DNA of 64,000 bases from Aliivibrio fischeri ATCC 7744 = JCM 18803 = DSM 507 (GCF_023983475.1 NZ_CP092712.1:1984001-2048000), one strand, 5' to 3'. Shown: positions 46,943 through 59,697, counted from the stretch's first letter. Made by a program: numbers and translations. Notes: a model not told the origin generated them from the letters alone.

Positions 46943-47590
46943 TTACGCTTTTAATAAGCGTGAGATATGTGCTTTTAATACATCAATCGCAATGCGGTTT
47001 TTACCACCACGTGGGACAATGATGTCAGCGTGTTGCTTTGATGGATCAATGAATTGCATGAACATTGGACGTACTGTTTTTTGGTACTGTTCAAAAACAG
47101 ATTCCATTGTACGACCACGCTCTTCTACATCACGTCGAGCACGACGAAGTAAACAGATGTCTAAAGGAGTATCCATAAATACACTTGCATGCATTAAATT
47201 ACGTAAACGAGGATCTGTTAGTAATAAAATACCTTCAAGAATGATTACTTTCTTTGGAGTCATTACATCAACTTCAGAAGTACGCGTATGCTCTGTATAA
47301 CTGTAAGTTGGAATATTAACCGCTTCACCACGCATCAATTGCTCTAAATGCTCACAAAGTAATTCGTGATCTAATGCATTTGGGTGATCGTAATTTGTTT
47401 TGACTCTTTCTTCCATGGTCAGGTGGCTTTGGTCCTTGTAGTAACTATCTTCAGTTATTACACCAATCTGATGATCGCCAACTTTTGCTCGTAGTTCATT
47501 ATAAATTGTTGAAGCAATCAAGCTTTTACCTGAAGCTGATGCGCCTGCAATACCTACGATAATACAGTGATGATTACTGTTCTCTGACAT
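46943..47590 (-). CDS. udk: Uridine kinase
   Basis: 215-residue P-loop kinase phosphorylating uridine and cytidine for pyrimidine salvage. GASASGKS (about 15-22), EDSYYKDQS (about 46) and [11 protein letters not shown] are family marks. AGGT lies before the ATG. The IS3 element lies directly after the stop codon, which removed its terminator to the far side; transcripts now run into IS DNA antisense to the transposase genes. The protein itself is intact. Confidence 0.95.
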   Translation of the reverse strand: MSENSNHHCIIVGIAGASASGKSLIASTIYNELRAKVGDHQIGVITEDSYYKDQSHLTMEERVKTNYDHPNALDHELLCEHLEQLMRGEAVNIPTYSYTEHTRTSEVDVMTPKKVIILEGILLLTDPRLRNLMHASVFMDTPLDICLLRRARRDVEERGRTMESVFEQYQKTVRPMFMQFIDPSKQHADIIVPRGGKNRIAIDVLKAHISRLLKA

Positions 47591-47694
47591 AAAAGATACC
47601 TAAAAGTGTGCGATATACGGATATTTAATAAAACCGCCTGATTATAGGGATTACTAATGATACTTTCCAGCTCAAATTTCACTTAAGTGTGATC

Positions 47695-48762
47695 CTACAA
47701 TGACTTGAACATTATTTGGTCAGGAATCACCTCTCCTTGCCAGTATAGTCGACTTGATACTTGTTCTGCCAAGTTAATATACAATTTACTGTGGGGACTT
47801 GTTGGATTTATAGCCACGCTAGGCGTCCCAGAATCCGTTTCACTTCGGATATCGATATGCAGTGGTAATTGAGCTAATAATGGGATCGAGTAACGTTGAG
47901 CCATAGTTAATGCGCCACCTGTTCCAAAAATTGCTTCTTGATGCCCACAATTAGAGCAAATATGAATACTCATGTTTTCTACCACACCAATAACAGGCAC
48001 ATCCACTTTCGTAAACATATTCACGCCTTTAATCGCATCAGTTAATGCTAGATCCTGTGGTGTAGTGACGATTACAGCTCCTGTCGTCGGCACCTGTTGA
48101 GACAGTGTAAGTTGAATATCACCAGTACCGGGTGGCATATCAATAATAAGATAATCCAAATCTGGCCACCATGTTTCATTAAGAAGTTGAGATAAAGCTT
48201 TAGATGCCATAGGACCGCGCCACACTGCCGCTTCGCCTTTCTCGACTAAATAACCTATCGAGTTACTGTATAATCCATGAGCCTCAATTGGCATCATTCT
48301 ATTATTATCAACAATCGCAGGTTTCTTATCTTCAACCCCCAACATCAAAGGTACAGAAGGGCCGTATATATCTGCATCCAAAATACCAACACGAGCTCCT
48401 AAATGGTGTAGAGCTAATGCTAAATTCACAGCCGTCGTTGATTTACCGACCCCTCCTTTGCCTGAACTCACCGCAATGATATTTTTTACGCCTTTAACTG
48501 CTTGTTGATTTGTTTTTAAAGACGACGTTTTAGATGAGACGAATACAGAAAGGTCGGGCAGCGCCAACTCAAGCTTTTGTCCTTCTAACCAGTGGTTAAA
48601 ATCAGTTTGTAGGCTCTTTGATACAAAAGGAAAAACAACATTAATATTTCCTGTTGCTTCAATCGATACCACATTTGAAATATCAGCCCAACCTTCACAA
48701 AGTTGCGAATGCGTAAACGTATTTAACCAATTTTTAATCTCTACCATCGTTTGAAATGCCAT
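47695..48762 (-). CDS. apbC: Iron-sulfur carrier protein ApbC/Mrp
   Basis: P-loop ATPase of the Mrp/NBP35 family that carries and delivers Fe-S clusters. GKGGVGKST (deviant Walker A) and [14 protein letters not shown] are visible, [12 protein letters not shown] follows, and the cluster cysteines are in CSNCGHQ. The ATG at 48762 (355 aa) is chosen: GGAG lies eight bases upstream; the frame reaches an ATG at 48792 with a poorly placed signal. It is divergent from metG, a common arrangement in gammaproteobacteria. Confidence 0.92.
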   Translation of the reverse strand: MAFQTMVEIKNWLNTFTHSQLCEGWADISNVVSIEATGNINVVFPFVSKSLQTDFNHWLEGQKLELALPDLSVFVSSKTSSLKTNQQAVKGVKNIIAVSSGKGGVGKSTTAVNLALALHHLGARVGILDADIYGPSVPLMLGVEDKKPAIVDNNRMMPIEAHGLYSNSIGYLVEKGEAAVWRGPMASKALSQLLNETWWPDLDYLIIDMPPGTGDIQLTLSQQVPTTGAVIVTTPQDLALTDAIKGVNMFTKVDVPVIGVVENMSIHICSNCGHQEAIFGTGGALTMAQRYSIPLLAQLPLHIDIRSETDSGTPSVAINPTSPHSKLYINLAEQVSSRLYWQGEVIPDQIMFKSL

Positions 48763-48894
48763 CTTCAATGCTCCACGGTTATTTTTACTCATCCTATCAC
48801 TAATTGGACCCTTGATCCTCTATGCTTTCTAACTTGGTTCAGGTACTATTTATCTCTTAAATTTTCACCCATCACATTAAGCGAAAGAGAAGAT

Positions 48895-50955
48895 ATGGCT
48901 ACAGATCCGAGAAAAATTCTGGTTACATGTGCCCTACCGTATGCAAACGGTTCAATCCACTTAGGCCACATGCTTGAGCATATCCAAGCGGATATCTGGG
49001 TTCGTTACCAACGTTTACGCGGCAACGACGTTAACTTTATTTGTGCAGATGATGCTCACGGCACACCAATCATGCTTAAAGCTCAACAGATGGGTATTTC
49101 TCCAGAAGAAATGATCGCAGCCGTTAGCGAAGAGCACCAAAAAGATTTCGCAGGCTTTGATATCAGCTTTGATAACTATCACAGCACTCACAGTGATGAA
49201 AACCGTGAATTAGCTTCTCACATCTACCTTGAGCTAAAGAAAAACGGCTTTATTACAAGTCGTACAATTTCTCAGCTGTTCGATCCTGAAAAAGAAATGT
49301 TCTTACCAGATCGCTTTGTAAAAGGTACATGCCCTAAATGTAAAGCAGAAGAGCAATACGGCGACAACTGTGACAACTGCGGCGAAACATACAGCCCAAC
49401 AGATTTAATTAATCCAAAATCAGCCGTTTCTGGTGCGACTCCAGTAATGAAAGATTCTGAGCATTTCTTCTTTGATCTTCCTCAATTTGAAAGCATGCTT
49501 AAAGAATGGACTCGTTCAGGTTCTCTTCAAACTGAAACTGCAAACAAAATGCAAGAGTGGTTTGAATCAGGCTTACAGCAATGGGATATCTCTCGTGATG
49601 CACCATACTTTGGTTTTGAAATCCCTGGCGAAACAAATAAATTCTTCTACGTTTGGCTAGATGCTCCAATTGGTTACATGGGTTCATTCAAAAACCTATG
49701 TAATAAGCGTGACGATTTAAACTTTGATGAATACTGGAAGAAAGACAGCACAACTGAGCTTTATCACTTCATTGGTAAAGACATTGTTTACTTCCACAGT
49801 CTATTCTGGCCTGCAATGCTTGATGGCGCAGGTTTCCGTAAACCAAATAACGTATTCGTTCACGGTTACGTAACGGTTAACGGTGCGAAAATGTCTAAAT
49901 CTAAAGGCACTTTCATTAAAGCTGGTACTTACTTAAATCACTTAGACCCTGAGTGCCTACGTTACTACTATGCAGCGAAACTAAACAGCCGTATTGATGA
50001 TCTTGATTTAAACCTTGAAGATTTCACTCAACGTGTGAATTCTGACGTAGTAAACAAGATTGTTAACCTAGCTTCTCGTAACGCTGGTTTCATTACTAAA
50101 CGCTTTGATGGCAAACTTGCAGATAACTTTGCAGAGCCTGAGCTTTACAATGAATTTATTGCAGCAGCTGATCGTATTGCTGAGCTATATGAAACTCGTG
50201 AATTTGGTCGTGCTATCCGTGAAATTACAGCACTAGCTGATAAAGCAAACCAATACATTGATGAGAAAGCACCTTGGGTTCTTGCAAAAGAAGAAGGTAA
50301 AGAGCAAGAGTTACAAGAAGTATCTTCTGTAGGCATTAACTTGTTCCGTGTACTTATGGCTTACTTAAAACCTGTAATGCCAGAACTTGCAGCTCGTACT
50401 GAAGCGTTCTTAAATGAAACACTAACGTGGGAAGGCGTTGCACAACCACTAGTTGCTCATGAGATCACTAAGTTTAAAGCATTATTTGCGCGTATTGATC
50501 CTAAGAAAGTTGAAGCTATGATTGAAGAGTCTAAAGAAGACGCTGCAATCGAAATGGCAGCAAAAGAAAAGGCAGAAGCGGAAAAAGAAAAAGCAAGTCA
50601 AACTGAGCTAGATAAAGATCCAATCGCAGATGAGATTGAGTTCGATGCATTCGAAGCGGTTGATATGCGTATTGCACGTATTATCTCTTGTGAGGAAGTA
50701 CCAAAGGCAAACAAACTGCTTAAATTCCAACTAGACATCGGTGGCGAAACTCGTCAAGTATTCTCTGGTATTAAATCAGCATACAAACCTGAAGAGCTAG
50801 AAGGCAAGCTAACTGTTATGGTTGCCAACCTAAAACCTCGTAAAATGAAGTTTGGTATGTCTGAAGGCATGATCCTAGCTGCAGGCCCTGGTGGTAAAGA
50901 TCTTTGGATTTTAGAACCACACGAAGGTGCTCAACCTGGTATGCGTGTAATGTAA
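48895..50955 (+). CDS. metG: Methionyl-tRNA synthetase
   Basis: 686-residue class I synthetase. HIGH is SIHLGHM (about 21-27), the zinc knuckle is CPKC...CDNCG (about 145-162), KMSKS is AKMSKSKG (about 335-342), followed by an anticodon domain and a C-terminal dimerising tRNA-binding domain (about 585-686). The open frame reaches back to 48751, but the ATG at 48895 with AGAGAAG is clearly the start. Charges both initiator and elongator tRNA-Met. Confidence 0.97.
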   Translation: MATDPRKILVTCALPYANGSIHLGHMLEHIQADIWVRYQRLRGNDVNFICADDAHGTPIMLKAQQMGISPEEMIAAVSEEHQKDFAGFDISFDNYHSTHSDENRELASHIYLELKKNGFITSRTISQLFDPEKEMFLPDRFVKGTCPKCKAEEQYGDNCDNCGETYSPTDLINPKSAVSGATPVMKDSEHFFFDLPQFESMLKEWTRSGSLQTETANKMQEWFESGLQQWDISRDAPYFGFEIPGETNKFFYVWLDAPIGYMGSFKNLCNKRDDLNFDEYWKKDSTTELYHFIGKDIVYFHSLFWPAMLDGAGFRKPNNVFVHGYVTVNGAKMSKSKGTFIKAGTYLNHLDPECLRYYYAAKLNSRIDDLDLNLEDFTQRVNSDVVNKIVNLASRNAGFITKRFDGKLADNFAEPELYNEFIAAADRIAELYETREFGRAIREITALADKANQYIDEKAPWVLAKEEGKEQELQEVSSVGINLFRVLMAYLKPVMPELAARTEAFLNETLTWEGVAQPLVAHEITKFKALFARIDPKKVEAMIEESKEDAAIEMAAKEKAEAEKEKASQTELDKDPIADEIEFDAFEAVDMRIARIISCEEVPKANKLLKFQLDIGGETRQVFSGIKSAYKPEELEGKLTVMVANLKPRKMKFGMSEGMILAAGPGGKDLWILEPHEGAQPGMRVM

Positions 50956-50974
50956 TTCTTCTTTTTAGAAGATA

Positions 50975-51015
50975 ATACCAATCGTAGTAAATCAATTACT
51001 TACTGTGATTGGTAT
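50975..51015. repeat. 41-bp palindrome with ATACCAAT ends
   Basis: ATACCAATCGTAGTAA pairs with TTACTGTGATTGGTAT (two mismatches) around a 9-base loop. It shares its ends with the 162-bp element at 35581 and its left arm with 17012-17029. It lies between metG and its terminator. Confidence 0.75.
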
Positions 51016-51026
51016 AACTTACAAAC

Positions 51027-51058
51027 AAAAATAGAGACCCAATGGTCTCTATTTTTTT
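51027..51058. terminator. Bidirectional terminator metG / pyrF
   Basis: ATAGAGACC-CAAT-GGTCTCTAT stem with T-runs on each side; between convergent genes. Confidence 0.88.
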
Positions 51059-51079
51059 ATGTTTTAATAATATTATCAG

Positions 51080-51784
51080 TTATAAAACAGAAGCGAGAGA
51101 AAGATTAATCTCATTAAGGACCTGTGATGGATTCTCCGCTTGTGTAATCGGACGACCTATAACTAGGTAGTCAGAACCTGCTGTAATCGCATCTACTGGC
51201 GTCATAATACGCTTTTGGTCACCAACATCAGCACCTGCTGGACGAATTCCTGGTGTTACTAACTGGAACTCTTTACCTAAATCAGCTTTTAGCATTGATG
51301 CCTCTTGAGCTGAACATACGACACCATCTAAACCGCTGTTTTTCGTTAATGCCGCTAAACGTTTTACTTGTTCTTGTGGTGCTATGTCTAGACCAATGCC
51401 AGCTAAGTCTTGCTGCTCCATGCTCGTTAACACCGTCACACCAATTAATAATGGACGGTCACTACCATAAGGTTCTAATATTTCACGCGAGGCACTCATC
51501 ATACGCTCACCACCACTCGCATGAACGTTAACCATCCATACACCCATTTCAGCTGCCGCTCTTACCGCTTTTGAACAGGTATTTGGAATATCATGAAACT
51601 TTAAATCTAGAAAAACAGAAAAACCACGTTTATGAAGTTCTTTAACAAACTCAGGGCCAAATAAAGTAAACATCTCTTTGCCTACTTTTAAACGACATGA
51701 ACTTGGATCAATTTTATCAACAAACGTTAACGCATCTGCTTGATTATCATAATCCAGTGCCACGATCACCTTTTGGTCTTTCAT
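51080..51784 (-). CDS. pyrF: Orotidine 5'-phosphate decarboxylase
   Basis: 234-residue TIM-barrel enzyme, last step of UMP synthesis. [10 protein letters not shown] (about 60-69) contains the catalytic Asp-Lys-x-x-Asp tetrad part; VALDYD at the N-terminus and PGIRPAG near residue 180 bind phosphate. AAAGGAG before the ATG. Downstream of lapAB as in other vibrios and E. coli, but separated by a terminator and a degenerate ATACCAAT palindrome, so it likely has its own promoter. Confidence 0.97.
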   Translation of the reverse strand: MKDQKVIVALDYDNQADALTFVDKIDPSSCRLKVGKEMFTLFGPEFVKELHKRGFSVFLDLKFHDIPNTCSKAVRAAAEMGVWMVNVHASGGERMMSASREILEPYGSDRPLLIGVTVLTSMEQQDLAGIGLDIAPQEQVKRLAALTKNSGLDGVVCSAQEASMLKADLGKEFQLVTPGIRPAGADVGDQKRIMTPVDAITAGSDYLVIGRPITQAENPSQVLNEINLSLASVL

Positions 51785-51804
51785 TTTCTCTCCTTTAAAA
51801 ATTT

Positions 51805-51838
51805 ATACCAATCCCATCAATTCATCATGAGGATTAGT
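51805..51838. repeat. Degenerate ATACCAATC palindrome
   Basis: ATACCAATCC ... GGATTAGT, 34 bp, a short decayed member of the repeat seen at 50975; located between pyrF and the lapAB terminator. Confidence 0.4.
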
Positions 51839-51863
51839 CGTACTCACGGTCTTTTCTTACATT

Positions 51864-51892
51864 CAAAAAAAGAGGCACTCAGAGCGCCTCTT
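51864..51892 (-). terminator. lapAB terminator
   Basis: AGAGGC / GCCTCT stem, 9-base loop, with TTTTTTGAAT on the minus strand. Confidence 0.75.
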
Positions 51893-51895
51893 CAA

Positions 51896-53065
51896 TTATT
51901 CACCATCTAAACCTCTAATAGGCTTAATCACTCCCCATCCTTTACAAGATGGACATTGCCAAAACAATCGATGAGCAGAGAAACCACACTTACTGCAGCG
52001 GTAATTAGGTTTCATTTTCAATTGCTCGCCTACTAGGGTTTGCAAACTAGTTAAACTTGCTTTCGCCCTACCATCTTCAGCTTCATCGGTATGGTAGCCC
52101 ATGAGACGATAGAAGCCTTTCATTGTCGGATTCTTAAGAAGCTGTTTAGTCATATACCCTTGAGCTAAAGCGACACCTTCATGCTTGGCAATCAAATTTG
52201 AAAGCATCAATTCAGCACTAGCACCTGCTCCTTTTGAAATCGCTTCTTTTAAAAATTGAAGTAATGCGCCTTCTCTGTCTAGTTTTTCATAACATTCAGC
52301 AAGCAATGGTAATGCTTCACTGACAAAATCAATGTCTTGATCCAGTACTGACTCAAGGTGAGCAAGAGCACTTTTGTAATTCTCTTCTTCCATAAGAAGT
52401 TTCGCCATCATAATAGAGGCTCGTACACATTGATTATCAGAAGATAAGGCTTTTTTAAGATTCTGTTTTGCTTTGTTCAAATTCTCATCTGCAAGCTCTT
52501 GCATTGCGAGTTCACAGTAATAGTGAGCAATATCAAGCTTGAGCTTTTTACGACCCATACGAACCAAACTGTTCGCAAATTGAATCGCTTGCTCCCACTC
52601 TCGAGTCTGTTGATGAATAGCAACTAATTGCAGTAAAGCGGCCTCTCTGTGATCAGGCTCTTCAAGCAGCTGCTCAAATATTTTTTCAGCACGATCAAGA
52701 ATACCTGAAACCATATAATCTTTTGCTAACTGCTGTAAGGCTATATTTCGTTGGTCTATCGTAAGGTTCGGACGTGCGATGAGGTTTTGATGAATTTTGA
52801 TGGCGCGATCGACTTCACCTCTTCGTCTAAAAAGGTTACCTAATGCAAGGTGGGTGTCTATGGTATCGCTATCTACTTGAAGTAATTCTATGAAATGATC
52901 GACTGCTTTATCTGATTGATCAGACAGCAATAGATTCAAACCCGCCACGTATTGACGTGACAGGTGATTCGTTTCTTTTTGGCGTTGTTGTCTCGCACTC
53001 CTATTACCCATATACCAGCCATAACCGGCAGCAATAGGTAATAATAGGAATAGCAGTTCTAACAT
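51896..53065 (-). CDS. lapB: LPS assembly protein LapB (YciM)
   Basis: 389-residue inner-membrane protein: one N-terminal anchor (residues 1-20), about nine TPR repeats (about 35-335), and a C-terminal rubredoxin-type metal knuckle with CSKCG (about 358) and CPSCKGWG (about 372). In E. coli LapB recruits FtsH to degrade LpxC and so balances LPS synthesis. It follows lapA by 7 bp and forms its operon. Cys pairs are intact. Confidence 0.93.
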   Translation of the reverse strand: MLELLFLLLPIAAGYGWYMGNRSARQQRQKETNHLSRQYVAGLNLLLSDQSDKAVDHFIELLQVDSDTIDTHLALGNLFRRRGEVDRAIKIHQNLIARPNLTIDQRNIALQQLAKDYMVSGILDRAEKIFEQLLEEPDHREAALLQLVAIHQQTREWEQAIQFANSLVRMGRKKLKLDIAHYYCELAMQELADENLNKAKQNLKKALSSDNQCVRASIMMAKLLMEEENYKSALAHLESVLDQDIDFVSEALPLLAECYEKLDREGALLQFLKEAISKGAGASAELMLSNLIAKHEGVALAQGYMTKQLLKNPTMKGFYRLMGYHTDEAEDGRAKASLTSLQTLVGEQLKMKPNYRCSKCGFSAHRLFWQCPSCKGWGVIKPIRGLDGE

Positions 53066-53072
53066 TCAGTCA

Positions 53073-53357
53073 CTACCCTTTCGTTGACTCAATTCGCAAC
53101 TTATCAAGCTCAGCCGTTTTTTTATCTAAGCGTTTGCGAAGGCGGCGTTGAGTCATGCTCGCTTTTAGATACATGCTGCCACAAATTAACCAGCCTAAAC
53201 CAAAGCCAGTTGCAAAGAAAATACCCAATAATGTGGACAGTTGAAAATCACCTTGAGCTAACAGGTAATTAAAATTAACAATAGCTTGATTCTGTGCACC
53301 AATAGCCAGTGAGATCAAAAATAAAACAAGTAATAAAATGGCAACGATAATTTTCAC
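53073..53357 (-). CDS. lapA: LapA/DUF1049 membrane protein (YciS)
   Basis: 94-residue protein with two membrane helices (about 3-22 and 42-65) and a charged C-terminal coiled coil (RRLRKRLDKKTAELDKLR). A DUF1049 family member that acts with LapB in LPS assembly. GGAGGG precedes the ATG. First gene of lapAB after ihfB. Confidence 0.9.
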   Translation of the reverse strand: MKIIVAILLLVLFLISLAIGAQNQAIVNFNYLLAQGDFQLSTLLGIFFATGFGLGWLICGSMYLKASMTQRRLRKRLDKKTAELDKLRIESTKG

Positions 53358-53445
53358 TGGTATTCCCTCCAGTTAATTGAGTATCTAAAAGTTTTTATTT
53401 TACAGCTCTAAAGATACACCTAAATGCATTGAAAATGAACATAAA

Positions 53446-53476
53446 AAAACGGCATACTCAAAAGTATGCCGTTTTT
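53446..53476. terminator. ihfB terminator
   Basis: AAAAACGGCATACT / AGTATGCCGTTTTT stem; on the minus strand it ends with TTTTTTATG. Between ihfB and lapA. Confidence 0.88.
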
Positions 53477-53491
53477 GTATGCCAATTAGCA

Positions 53492-53773
53492 TTAGCTATA
53501 ATTCACACGTTCACGCAGTTCTTTACCTGGTTTAAAGTGTGGAACGAACTTACCGTCCAGCTCTACCTTATCACCAGTTTTAGGATTACGACCTAAACGT
53601 GGCTCTCGATAGTGTAGAGAAAAACTACCAAAACCACGAATCTCTATACGATCACCGCCTTCTAGCGTTGTTGCCATCTGCTCAAGGATTTCCTTGACTG
53701 TATCTTCCACCTGCTTAGCAGAAAGTTGAGGCTTTTTACTACACAGTTGTTCAATCAGTTCAGATTTTGTCAT
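53492..53773 (-). CDS. ihfB: Integration host factor subunit beta
   Basis: 93-residue HU-family DNA-bending protein, partner of IhfA. The arm region [12 protein letters not shown] with the intercalating Pro (about 65) and the [15 protein letters not shown] stretch are diagnostic. IHF shapes promoters, recombination sites and the origin. AGAGAGG before the ATG. Located directly after rpsA, as in most gammaproteobacteria. Confidence 0.96.
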   Translation of the reverse strand: MTKSELIEQLCSKKPQLSAKQVEDTVKEILEQMATTLEGGDRIEIRGFGSFSLHYREPRLGRNPKTGDKVELDGKFVPHFKPGKELRERVNYS

Positions 53774-53800
53774 AAATGACCTCTCTTACGTTATCGAAAG

Positions 53801-53824
53801 AAAAGGGAGCAATGTTGCTCCCTT
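53801..53824 (-). terminator. rpsA terminator
   Basis: AAGGGAGCAA / TTGCTCCCTT stem; on the minus strand it is followed by TTCTTTCG. Located between rpsA and ihfB. Confidence 0.75.
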
Positions 53825-53833
53825 CTAATTTAC

Positions 53834-55507
53834 TTATTCGCCTTTAGCTGCTTTGAAAGCGTCAGCCATTGCGTTACCGAAACCACCGTCTTCAGACTTA
53901 GTGTTCAGTGAAGCCATTGCTTCTTGCTCGTCAGCTTCATCTTTAGCTTTGATAGATAGGTTAACTACGCGGTTCTTACGGTCTACACCAGTGAACTTCG
54001 CTTCAACGCTATCGCCAACGCTTAGGATTAGAGATGCATCTTCAACACGGTCACGAGATAGCTCAGAAGTACGGATGTAACCTTCTACGCTGTCTGCAAG
54101 AGTGATTGTAGCGCCTTTAGCGTCAACAGCTGAAACAGTACCGTTTACTAGAGTACCTTTCTTGTTGTCTGCTAGGTAGTTGTTAAATGGGTCTTCTTCC
54201 ATTTGTTTAACACCTAGAGAAATACGCTCACGCTCTGCATCTACTGCTAGAACAACAGCAGAGATTTCGTCGCCTTTCTTGTACTCACGTACCGCGTCTT
54301 CACCTGTAGCATTCCAAGAAATGTCAGATAGGTGAACTAGACCGTCGATGCCGCCGTCAAGACCGATGAAGATACCAAAGTCAGTGATAGATTTGATCTT
54401 ACCAGTAACTTTGTCGCCTTTAGCTTGCGCTTCAGCGAATGTCTGCCATGGGTTAGCTTTACATTGTTTTAGACCTAGAGAGATACGACGACGTTCTTCG
54501 TCAATCTCAAGAACCATAACCTCAACTTCGTCGCCTACGTTAACAACTTTAGAAGGGTGGATGTTCTTGTTAGTCCAATCCATTTCAGAAACGTGTACTA
54601 GACCTTCAACGCCTTCTTCGATTTCAACGAAGCAGCCGTAGTCAGTTAGGTTAGTAACACGACCAGAAAGCTTGTGACCTTCTGGGTAACGCTTAGCGAT
54701 AGCTACCCATGGATCTTCGCCTAGTTGCTTAAGACCTAGAGAAACGCGAGTGCGCTCACGATCGAACTTAAGAACTTTAACGTTGATCTCGTCACCAACA
54801 TTTACGATCTCAGATGGGTGTTTAACACGTTTCCAAGCCATATCTGTGATGTGTAGTAGACCGTCTACGCCACCTAGGTCAACGAATGCACCGTAGTCAG
54901 TAAGGTTCTTAACGATACCTTTAACTTCCATGCCTTCTTGTAGAGAAGCAAGTAGCTCATCACGTTCAACACTGTTTTCAGACTCGATAACAGCACGACG
55001 TGAAACAACAACGTTGTTACGTTTTTGGTCAAGCTTGATTACTTTGAACTCTAGCTCTTTGCCTTCAAGGTGAAGAGTGTCACGTACTGGACGTACATCA
55101 ACAAGAGAACCAGGTAGGAATGCACGGATACCGTTAAGTTCAACTGTGAAGCCGCCTTTAACTTTACCGTTGATAACACCCATAACTGTTTCAGCATCTT
55201 CGTATGCTTTTTCAAGTTGGATCCACGCTTCGTGACGCTTCGCTTTCTCACGAGAAAGTTGAGTTTCACCGAAACCGTCTTCAACAGCGTCAAGAGCAAC
55301 GTCTACTTCAGAACCAACTTCAACTTCAAGTTCGCCAGCAGCGTTCTTGAATTGTTCAGCTGGGATAGCTGCTTCAGACTTAAGGCCAGCGTCAACAAGA
55401 ACGAAACCGTTCTCGATAGCTACTACAGTACCTTTAACGATGCTGCCTTGTTGGAATTCAGTTTCATTTAGAAACTCTTCAAAGAGTTGAGCAAAAGATT
55501 CAGTCAT
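53834..55507 (-). CDS. rpsA: 30S ribosomal protein S1
   Basis: 557-residue protein with six S1 (OB-fold) repeats. The first two are ribosome-binding; repeats 3-6 carry the GxVxxxTDYGxFV(E/D)L pattern, seen as [26 protein letters not shown] and [13 protein letters not shown]. It unfolds mRNA and is needed for initiation on most messages. AAAGATCAAATA leader has a weak Shine-Dalgarno, typical of rpsA, whose initiation is autoregulated by S1. Downstream of cmk. Confidence 0.97.
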   Translation of the reverse strand: MTESFAQLFEEFLNETEFQQGSIVKGTVVAIENGFVLVDAGLKSEAAIPAEQFKNAAGELEVEVGSEVDVALDAVEDGFGETQLSREKAKRHEAWIQLEKAYEDAETVMGVINGKVKGGFTVELNGIRAFLPGSLVDVRPVRDTLHLEGKELEFKVIKLDQKRNNVVVSRRAVIESENSVERDELLASLQEGMEVKGIVKNLTDYGAFVDLGGVDGLLHITDMAWKRVKHPSEIVNVGDEINVKVLKFDRERTRVSLGLKQLGEDPWVAIAKRYPEGHKLSGRVTNLTDYGCFVEIEEGVEGLVHVSEMDWTNKNIHPSKVVNVGDEVEVMVLEIDEERRRISLGLKQCKANPWQTFAEAQAKGDKVTGKIKSITDFGIFIGLDGGIDGLVHLSDISWNATGEDAVREYKKGDEISAVVLAVDAERERISLGVKQMEEDPFNNYLADNKKGTLVNGTVSAVDAKGATITLADSVEGYIRTSELSRDRVEDASLILSVGDSVEAKFTGVDRKNRVVNLSIKAKDEADEQEAMASLNTKSEDGGFGNAMADAFKAAKGE

Positions 55508-55602
55508 TATTTGATCTTCAAATTTAAACGTCCATGGGTATCCTACCGCATGGGGTTGATAGTAAGGTTAGTTATCATCCTTGCAACTAACTAAGTTTAA
55601 TA

Positions 55603-56277
55603 TTATAGCTTAGATTCAATAAAAGTAATGGCTTGCGCGACAACTTCTTCAATATTCATTGACGTTGAATCTAGAACTAAAGCGTCTTCCGCAGGACGTA
55701 ATGGTGCGACAGCGCGATTGCGGTCTCGATCATCACGTTCTTGAATTTCGCTTAAAAGACGGTCAAATTTAACATCTAACCCCTTCTGTTGCAACTGCTT
55801 CATTCGGCGATTCGCACGTTCTTCAGCACTTGCATCTAAAAATATCTTAACTTCAGCGTTAGGGAACACAATAGTCCCCATATCTCGACCATCAGCAATC
55901 AAGCCAGGTTGAGCAGAAAACGCACGCTGACGACGTAATAAAGCTTCGCGAACTTGAGGTAACGCAGCAACTTTAGATGCAGCCATACCAGTTTCTTCTT
56001 TACGAAGTTCTGCAGATACGTCTTCACCTTCAAGGATTACTTTAACCAATTCACCTTCAGCTTTGAATTGCACATCCAAATTGGCCGCTAAAGGAACTAG
56101 TGCATCTTCTGAATTAAGATCAACACCATGGTGAATAGCAGCCAATGCTAGCACTCGGTAAATAGCGCCAGAGTCTAATAAATTATAACCTAGCTTTTCT
56201 GCAAGTAACATGCACAACGTGCCTTTACCTGCTCCACTTGGACCATCAACAGTAACGACTGGTGAATGAGTAGTCAT
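55603..56277 (-). CDS. cmk: Cytidylate kinase
   Basis: 224-residue CMP/dCMP kinase from the ATG at 56277, which has GGAG six bases upstream; a TTG four codons earlier is not needed. P-loop [10 protein letters not shown] (about 11-20), [11 protein letters not shown] (about 128-138), and the CMP-binding insert between. It recycles CMP from RNA turnover. Precedes rpsA as in E. coli (cmk-rpsA-ihfB). Confidence 0.96.
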   Translation of the reverse strand: MTTHSPVVTVDGPSGAGKGTLCMLLAEKLGYNLLDSGAIYRVLALAAIHHGVDLNSEDALVPLAANLDVQFKAEGELVKVILEGEDVSAELRKEETGMAASKVAALPQVREALLRRQRAFSAQPGLIADGRDMGTIVFPNAEVKIFLDASAEERANRRMKQLQQKGLDVKFDRLLSEIQERDDRDRNRAVAPLRPAEDALVLDSTSMNIEEVVAQAITFIESKL

Positions 56278-56363
56278 GGAGTTCTCCAATTAATTATTGT
56301 GATTGGTTTCTACGGGCAGCATTATACCCAAGTAAGATTATTTATATACTCTTGATTATGAAA

Positions 56364-56398
56364 AACTAAAAAAGCTCTGAATTTTGATACAGAGCTTT
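56364..56398 (-). terminator. aroA terminator
   Basis: AAAGCTCTG / CAGAGCTTT stem; minus-strand tail TTTTAGTTTTTC. Separates aroA from cmk. Confidence 0.82.
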
Positions 56399-56434
56399 CA
56401 TTGAATATAAGGTAATAATTTAAAATACAATCAA

Positions 56435-57715
56435 TTAGCAGCTTAATTCTTTTAATTTATCAAAATAATCAGGGAATGTTTTCGATGTACAACCTGGATC
56501 ATTAATCGTTACAGGAGTATCACTCAATGCAACTAAAGAAAAACACATCGCCATGCGGTGGTCATCATAAGTATCAATCGATGCATGTTGTAATGAAGCT
56601 GGCGGTGTAATCGTAATATAATCTTCCCCCTCCTCAACTACTGCACCCACTTTTCTTAACTCAGTTGCCATCGCAGCTAAACGATCAGTTTCTTTTACTC
56701 GCCAATTGTATACGTTACGAATCGAGGTTGTTCCTTTTGCAAATAACGCAGCGGTTGCAATTGTCATTGCTGCATCAGGAATATGGTTGAAATCCATATC
56801 AATGGCATTAAGCTCACCTTTTCGAGCGATAACATAATCATCGCCCCATTCAATTTCAGTCCCCATTGCAGCTAATGCATCTGCAAATTGAACATCACCT
56901 TGAATACTCTTTTTACCAATACCTGTTACTTTTACTTCACCGCCCTTAATTGCAGCAGCAGCAAGAAAATATGATGCCGATGAAGCATCACCTTCCACAA
57001 GAAAGTCACCAGGAGCTACATAATTTTGATTAGCAGGAACTACAAACGTTTGATAGTTCTGATTCTCAATTTTCACACCAAATGTTGCCATTATATCTAA
57101 TGTGATATCAATGTAAGGTTTTGATACTAAATCACCAACAATCTTAATCGTTGTTTCTTGTGTAGATAATGGTGCAGCCATTAAAAACGCAGTAAGAAAT
57201 TGGCTAGAGATCGAACCATCAATTTCCACAGTTCCACCATGTAGGCCGGTACCTTTAATTTTTAACGGTGGATAATTTTCATTTTCTAAATATTCTACAT
57301 CTGCTCCAGCAGCTTTAAGAGCTGTTACAAGGTGACCGATTGGTCGCTCTTTCATGCGAGGTTCACCCGTTAGAACAAACTCACCTTGGCCTAAACATAG
57401 TGCTGCAGCCAATGGTCGCATCGCCGTGCCAGCATTGCCTAAGAAAAGCTCTAATGCTTCATTAGGTTCAAACGCTCGTCCTAATCCTGTTACTTCGCAT
57501 TCTGTTTTATCTGCTGATAATTTATATTCAACGCCCAATGCTTTAAGCGCATTCAACATATGACGAATATCATCACTATCTAATAGATTCGTTAATTTTG
57601 TAGTTCCTGAAGCTAACGCAGCTAGAAGTAACGCTCGGTTTGATACACTTTTTGAACCAGGTAGATTGATTTGTCCATCAATTTTAGAGATAGGTTGAAG
57701 AGTTAAGCTTTCCAT
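56435..57715 (-). CDS. aroA: EPSP synthase
   Basis: 426-residue 5-enolpyruvylshikimate-3-phosphate synthase of the shikimate pathway. [14 protein letters not shown] (about 20-33) binds phosphate, [11 protein letters not shown] (about 92-102) and [11 protein letters not shown] (about 123) line the active site. The ATG at 57715 matches the known N-terminus (MESLTLQPI); the frame reaches a TTG at 57739. [10 protein letters not shown] is the class I type. Monocistronic with its own terminator. Confidence 0.97.
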   Translation of the reverse strand: MESLTLQPISKIDGQINLPGSKSVSNRALLLAALASGTTKLTNLLDSDDIRHMLNALKALGVEYKLSADKTECEVTGLGRAFEPNEALELFLGNAGTAMRPLAAALCLGQGEFVLTGEPRMKERPIGHLVTALKAAGADVEYLENENYPPLKIKGTGLHGGTVEIDGSISSQFLTAFLMAAPLSTQETTIKIVGDLVSKPYIDITLDIMATFGVKIENQNYQTFVVPANQNYVAPGDFLVEGDASSASYFLAAAAIKGGEVKVTGIGKKSIQGDVQFADALAAMGTEIEWGDDYVIARKGELNAIDMDFNHIPDAAMTIATAALFAKGTTSIRNVYNWRVKETDRLAAMATELRKVGAVVEEGEDYITITPPASLQHASIDTYDDHRMAMCFSLVALSDTPVTINDPGCTSKTFPDYFDKLKELSC

Positions 57716-57900
57716 GTTTGTGTAAAAATTCCTGTACAAATAAATAATAATGTCATGATTAATTTTTCATGACTGCTTCAGCTTTAATTGTTATTTTTTG
57801 TTATTCTTCATACTTTCAGAGTAACGAAAACCAACGCGATGTACCAGAGGCAATATCGTCTCTTTGACCTAAAAATAATGAATAGTGATTTCTTTTATCT

Positions 57901-58616
57901 ATGACTATCTATTTACCTGAGCTTATTCCATCTCATTCAACCGTTTTTCCTAATATAGAAAACGCATTAAATAACCCTGATGGTTTACTCATAATGGGTG
58001 GAGACTTATCCTCTGCGCAGCTGATCAGTGCATACCAGCATGGTATTTTTCCATGGTACAGTGATGGTGATCCTATCCTATGGTGGAGTCCAAGCGTTCG
58101 AGGCGTATTTTTTCCTGAGCAATTTTCTCCATCTAAAAGCTTAAAAAAGTTCTTCAGAAAATCGAACTACAACGTAACTCTTAACAAAGCCACTTACCAA
58201 GTTATTGACCTTTGTGCATCAACCAGACCAAAAGAAGAAACATGGATAATGCCGGAAATGATCAAAGCTTATAAAACATTGGTTGATCTTGGTTATTGCC
58301 ATTCTGTTGAAGTATGGAATGACAATGAGTTAATTGGTGGGTTATATGGATTACAAATAGGCCAAGTTTTTTGTGGTGAGTCTATGTTTTCATTGCAAAC
58401 TAATGCATCAAAAATTGCGTTATGGAAATTTTGTGAGCACTTTGTATCATCTAATGGAAAGCTTATCGACTGCCAAATGATGAACCCTCATTTAGAAAGT
58501 CTTGGAGCTCAAGAAATGAAACGAAGTGACTTCAAAACATTACTTGAAGAACTGCATGTAAAACCAACATCATCTGACTGCTATTTAGCTCAAACTTTAG
58601 GGGGTAGTTCATTTTC

Positions 58617-58620
<4 letters not shown>
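57901..58620 (+). CDS. aat: Leucyl/phenylalanyl-tRNA-protein transferase
   Basis: 239-residue enzyme that adds Leu or Phe to N-terminal Arg/Lys of proteins, marking them for ClpS-ClpAP. Family marks are GLLIMGGDLS (about 29), YQHGIFPWYS (about 46), WWSPSVRGVFFP and GGLYGLQIGQVFCGESMFS split as GGLYGLQIG and FCGESMF. The stop overlaps the bpt start in ATGA. Together with bpt, clpS and clpA nearby it completes the N-end-rule pathway. Confidence 0.95.
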
Positions 58621-59617
<997 letters not shown>

Positions 59618-59664
59618 TTTGTCATTCTATTAGTTTAACGCTTTAAACTAATAAAAAAACAATA

Positions 59665-59697
59665 ACAAAAACCCAGTCAATGACTGGGTTTTTTATT
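59665..59697. terminator. Bidirectional terminator infA / clpA
   Basis: AACCCAGT-CAATG-ACTGGGTT stem with T-run TTTTT downstream and A-rich DNA upstream. Confidence 0.88.
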
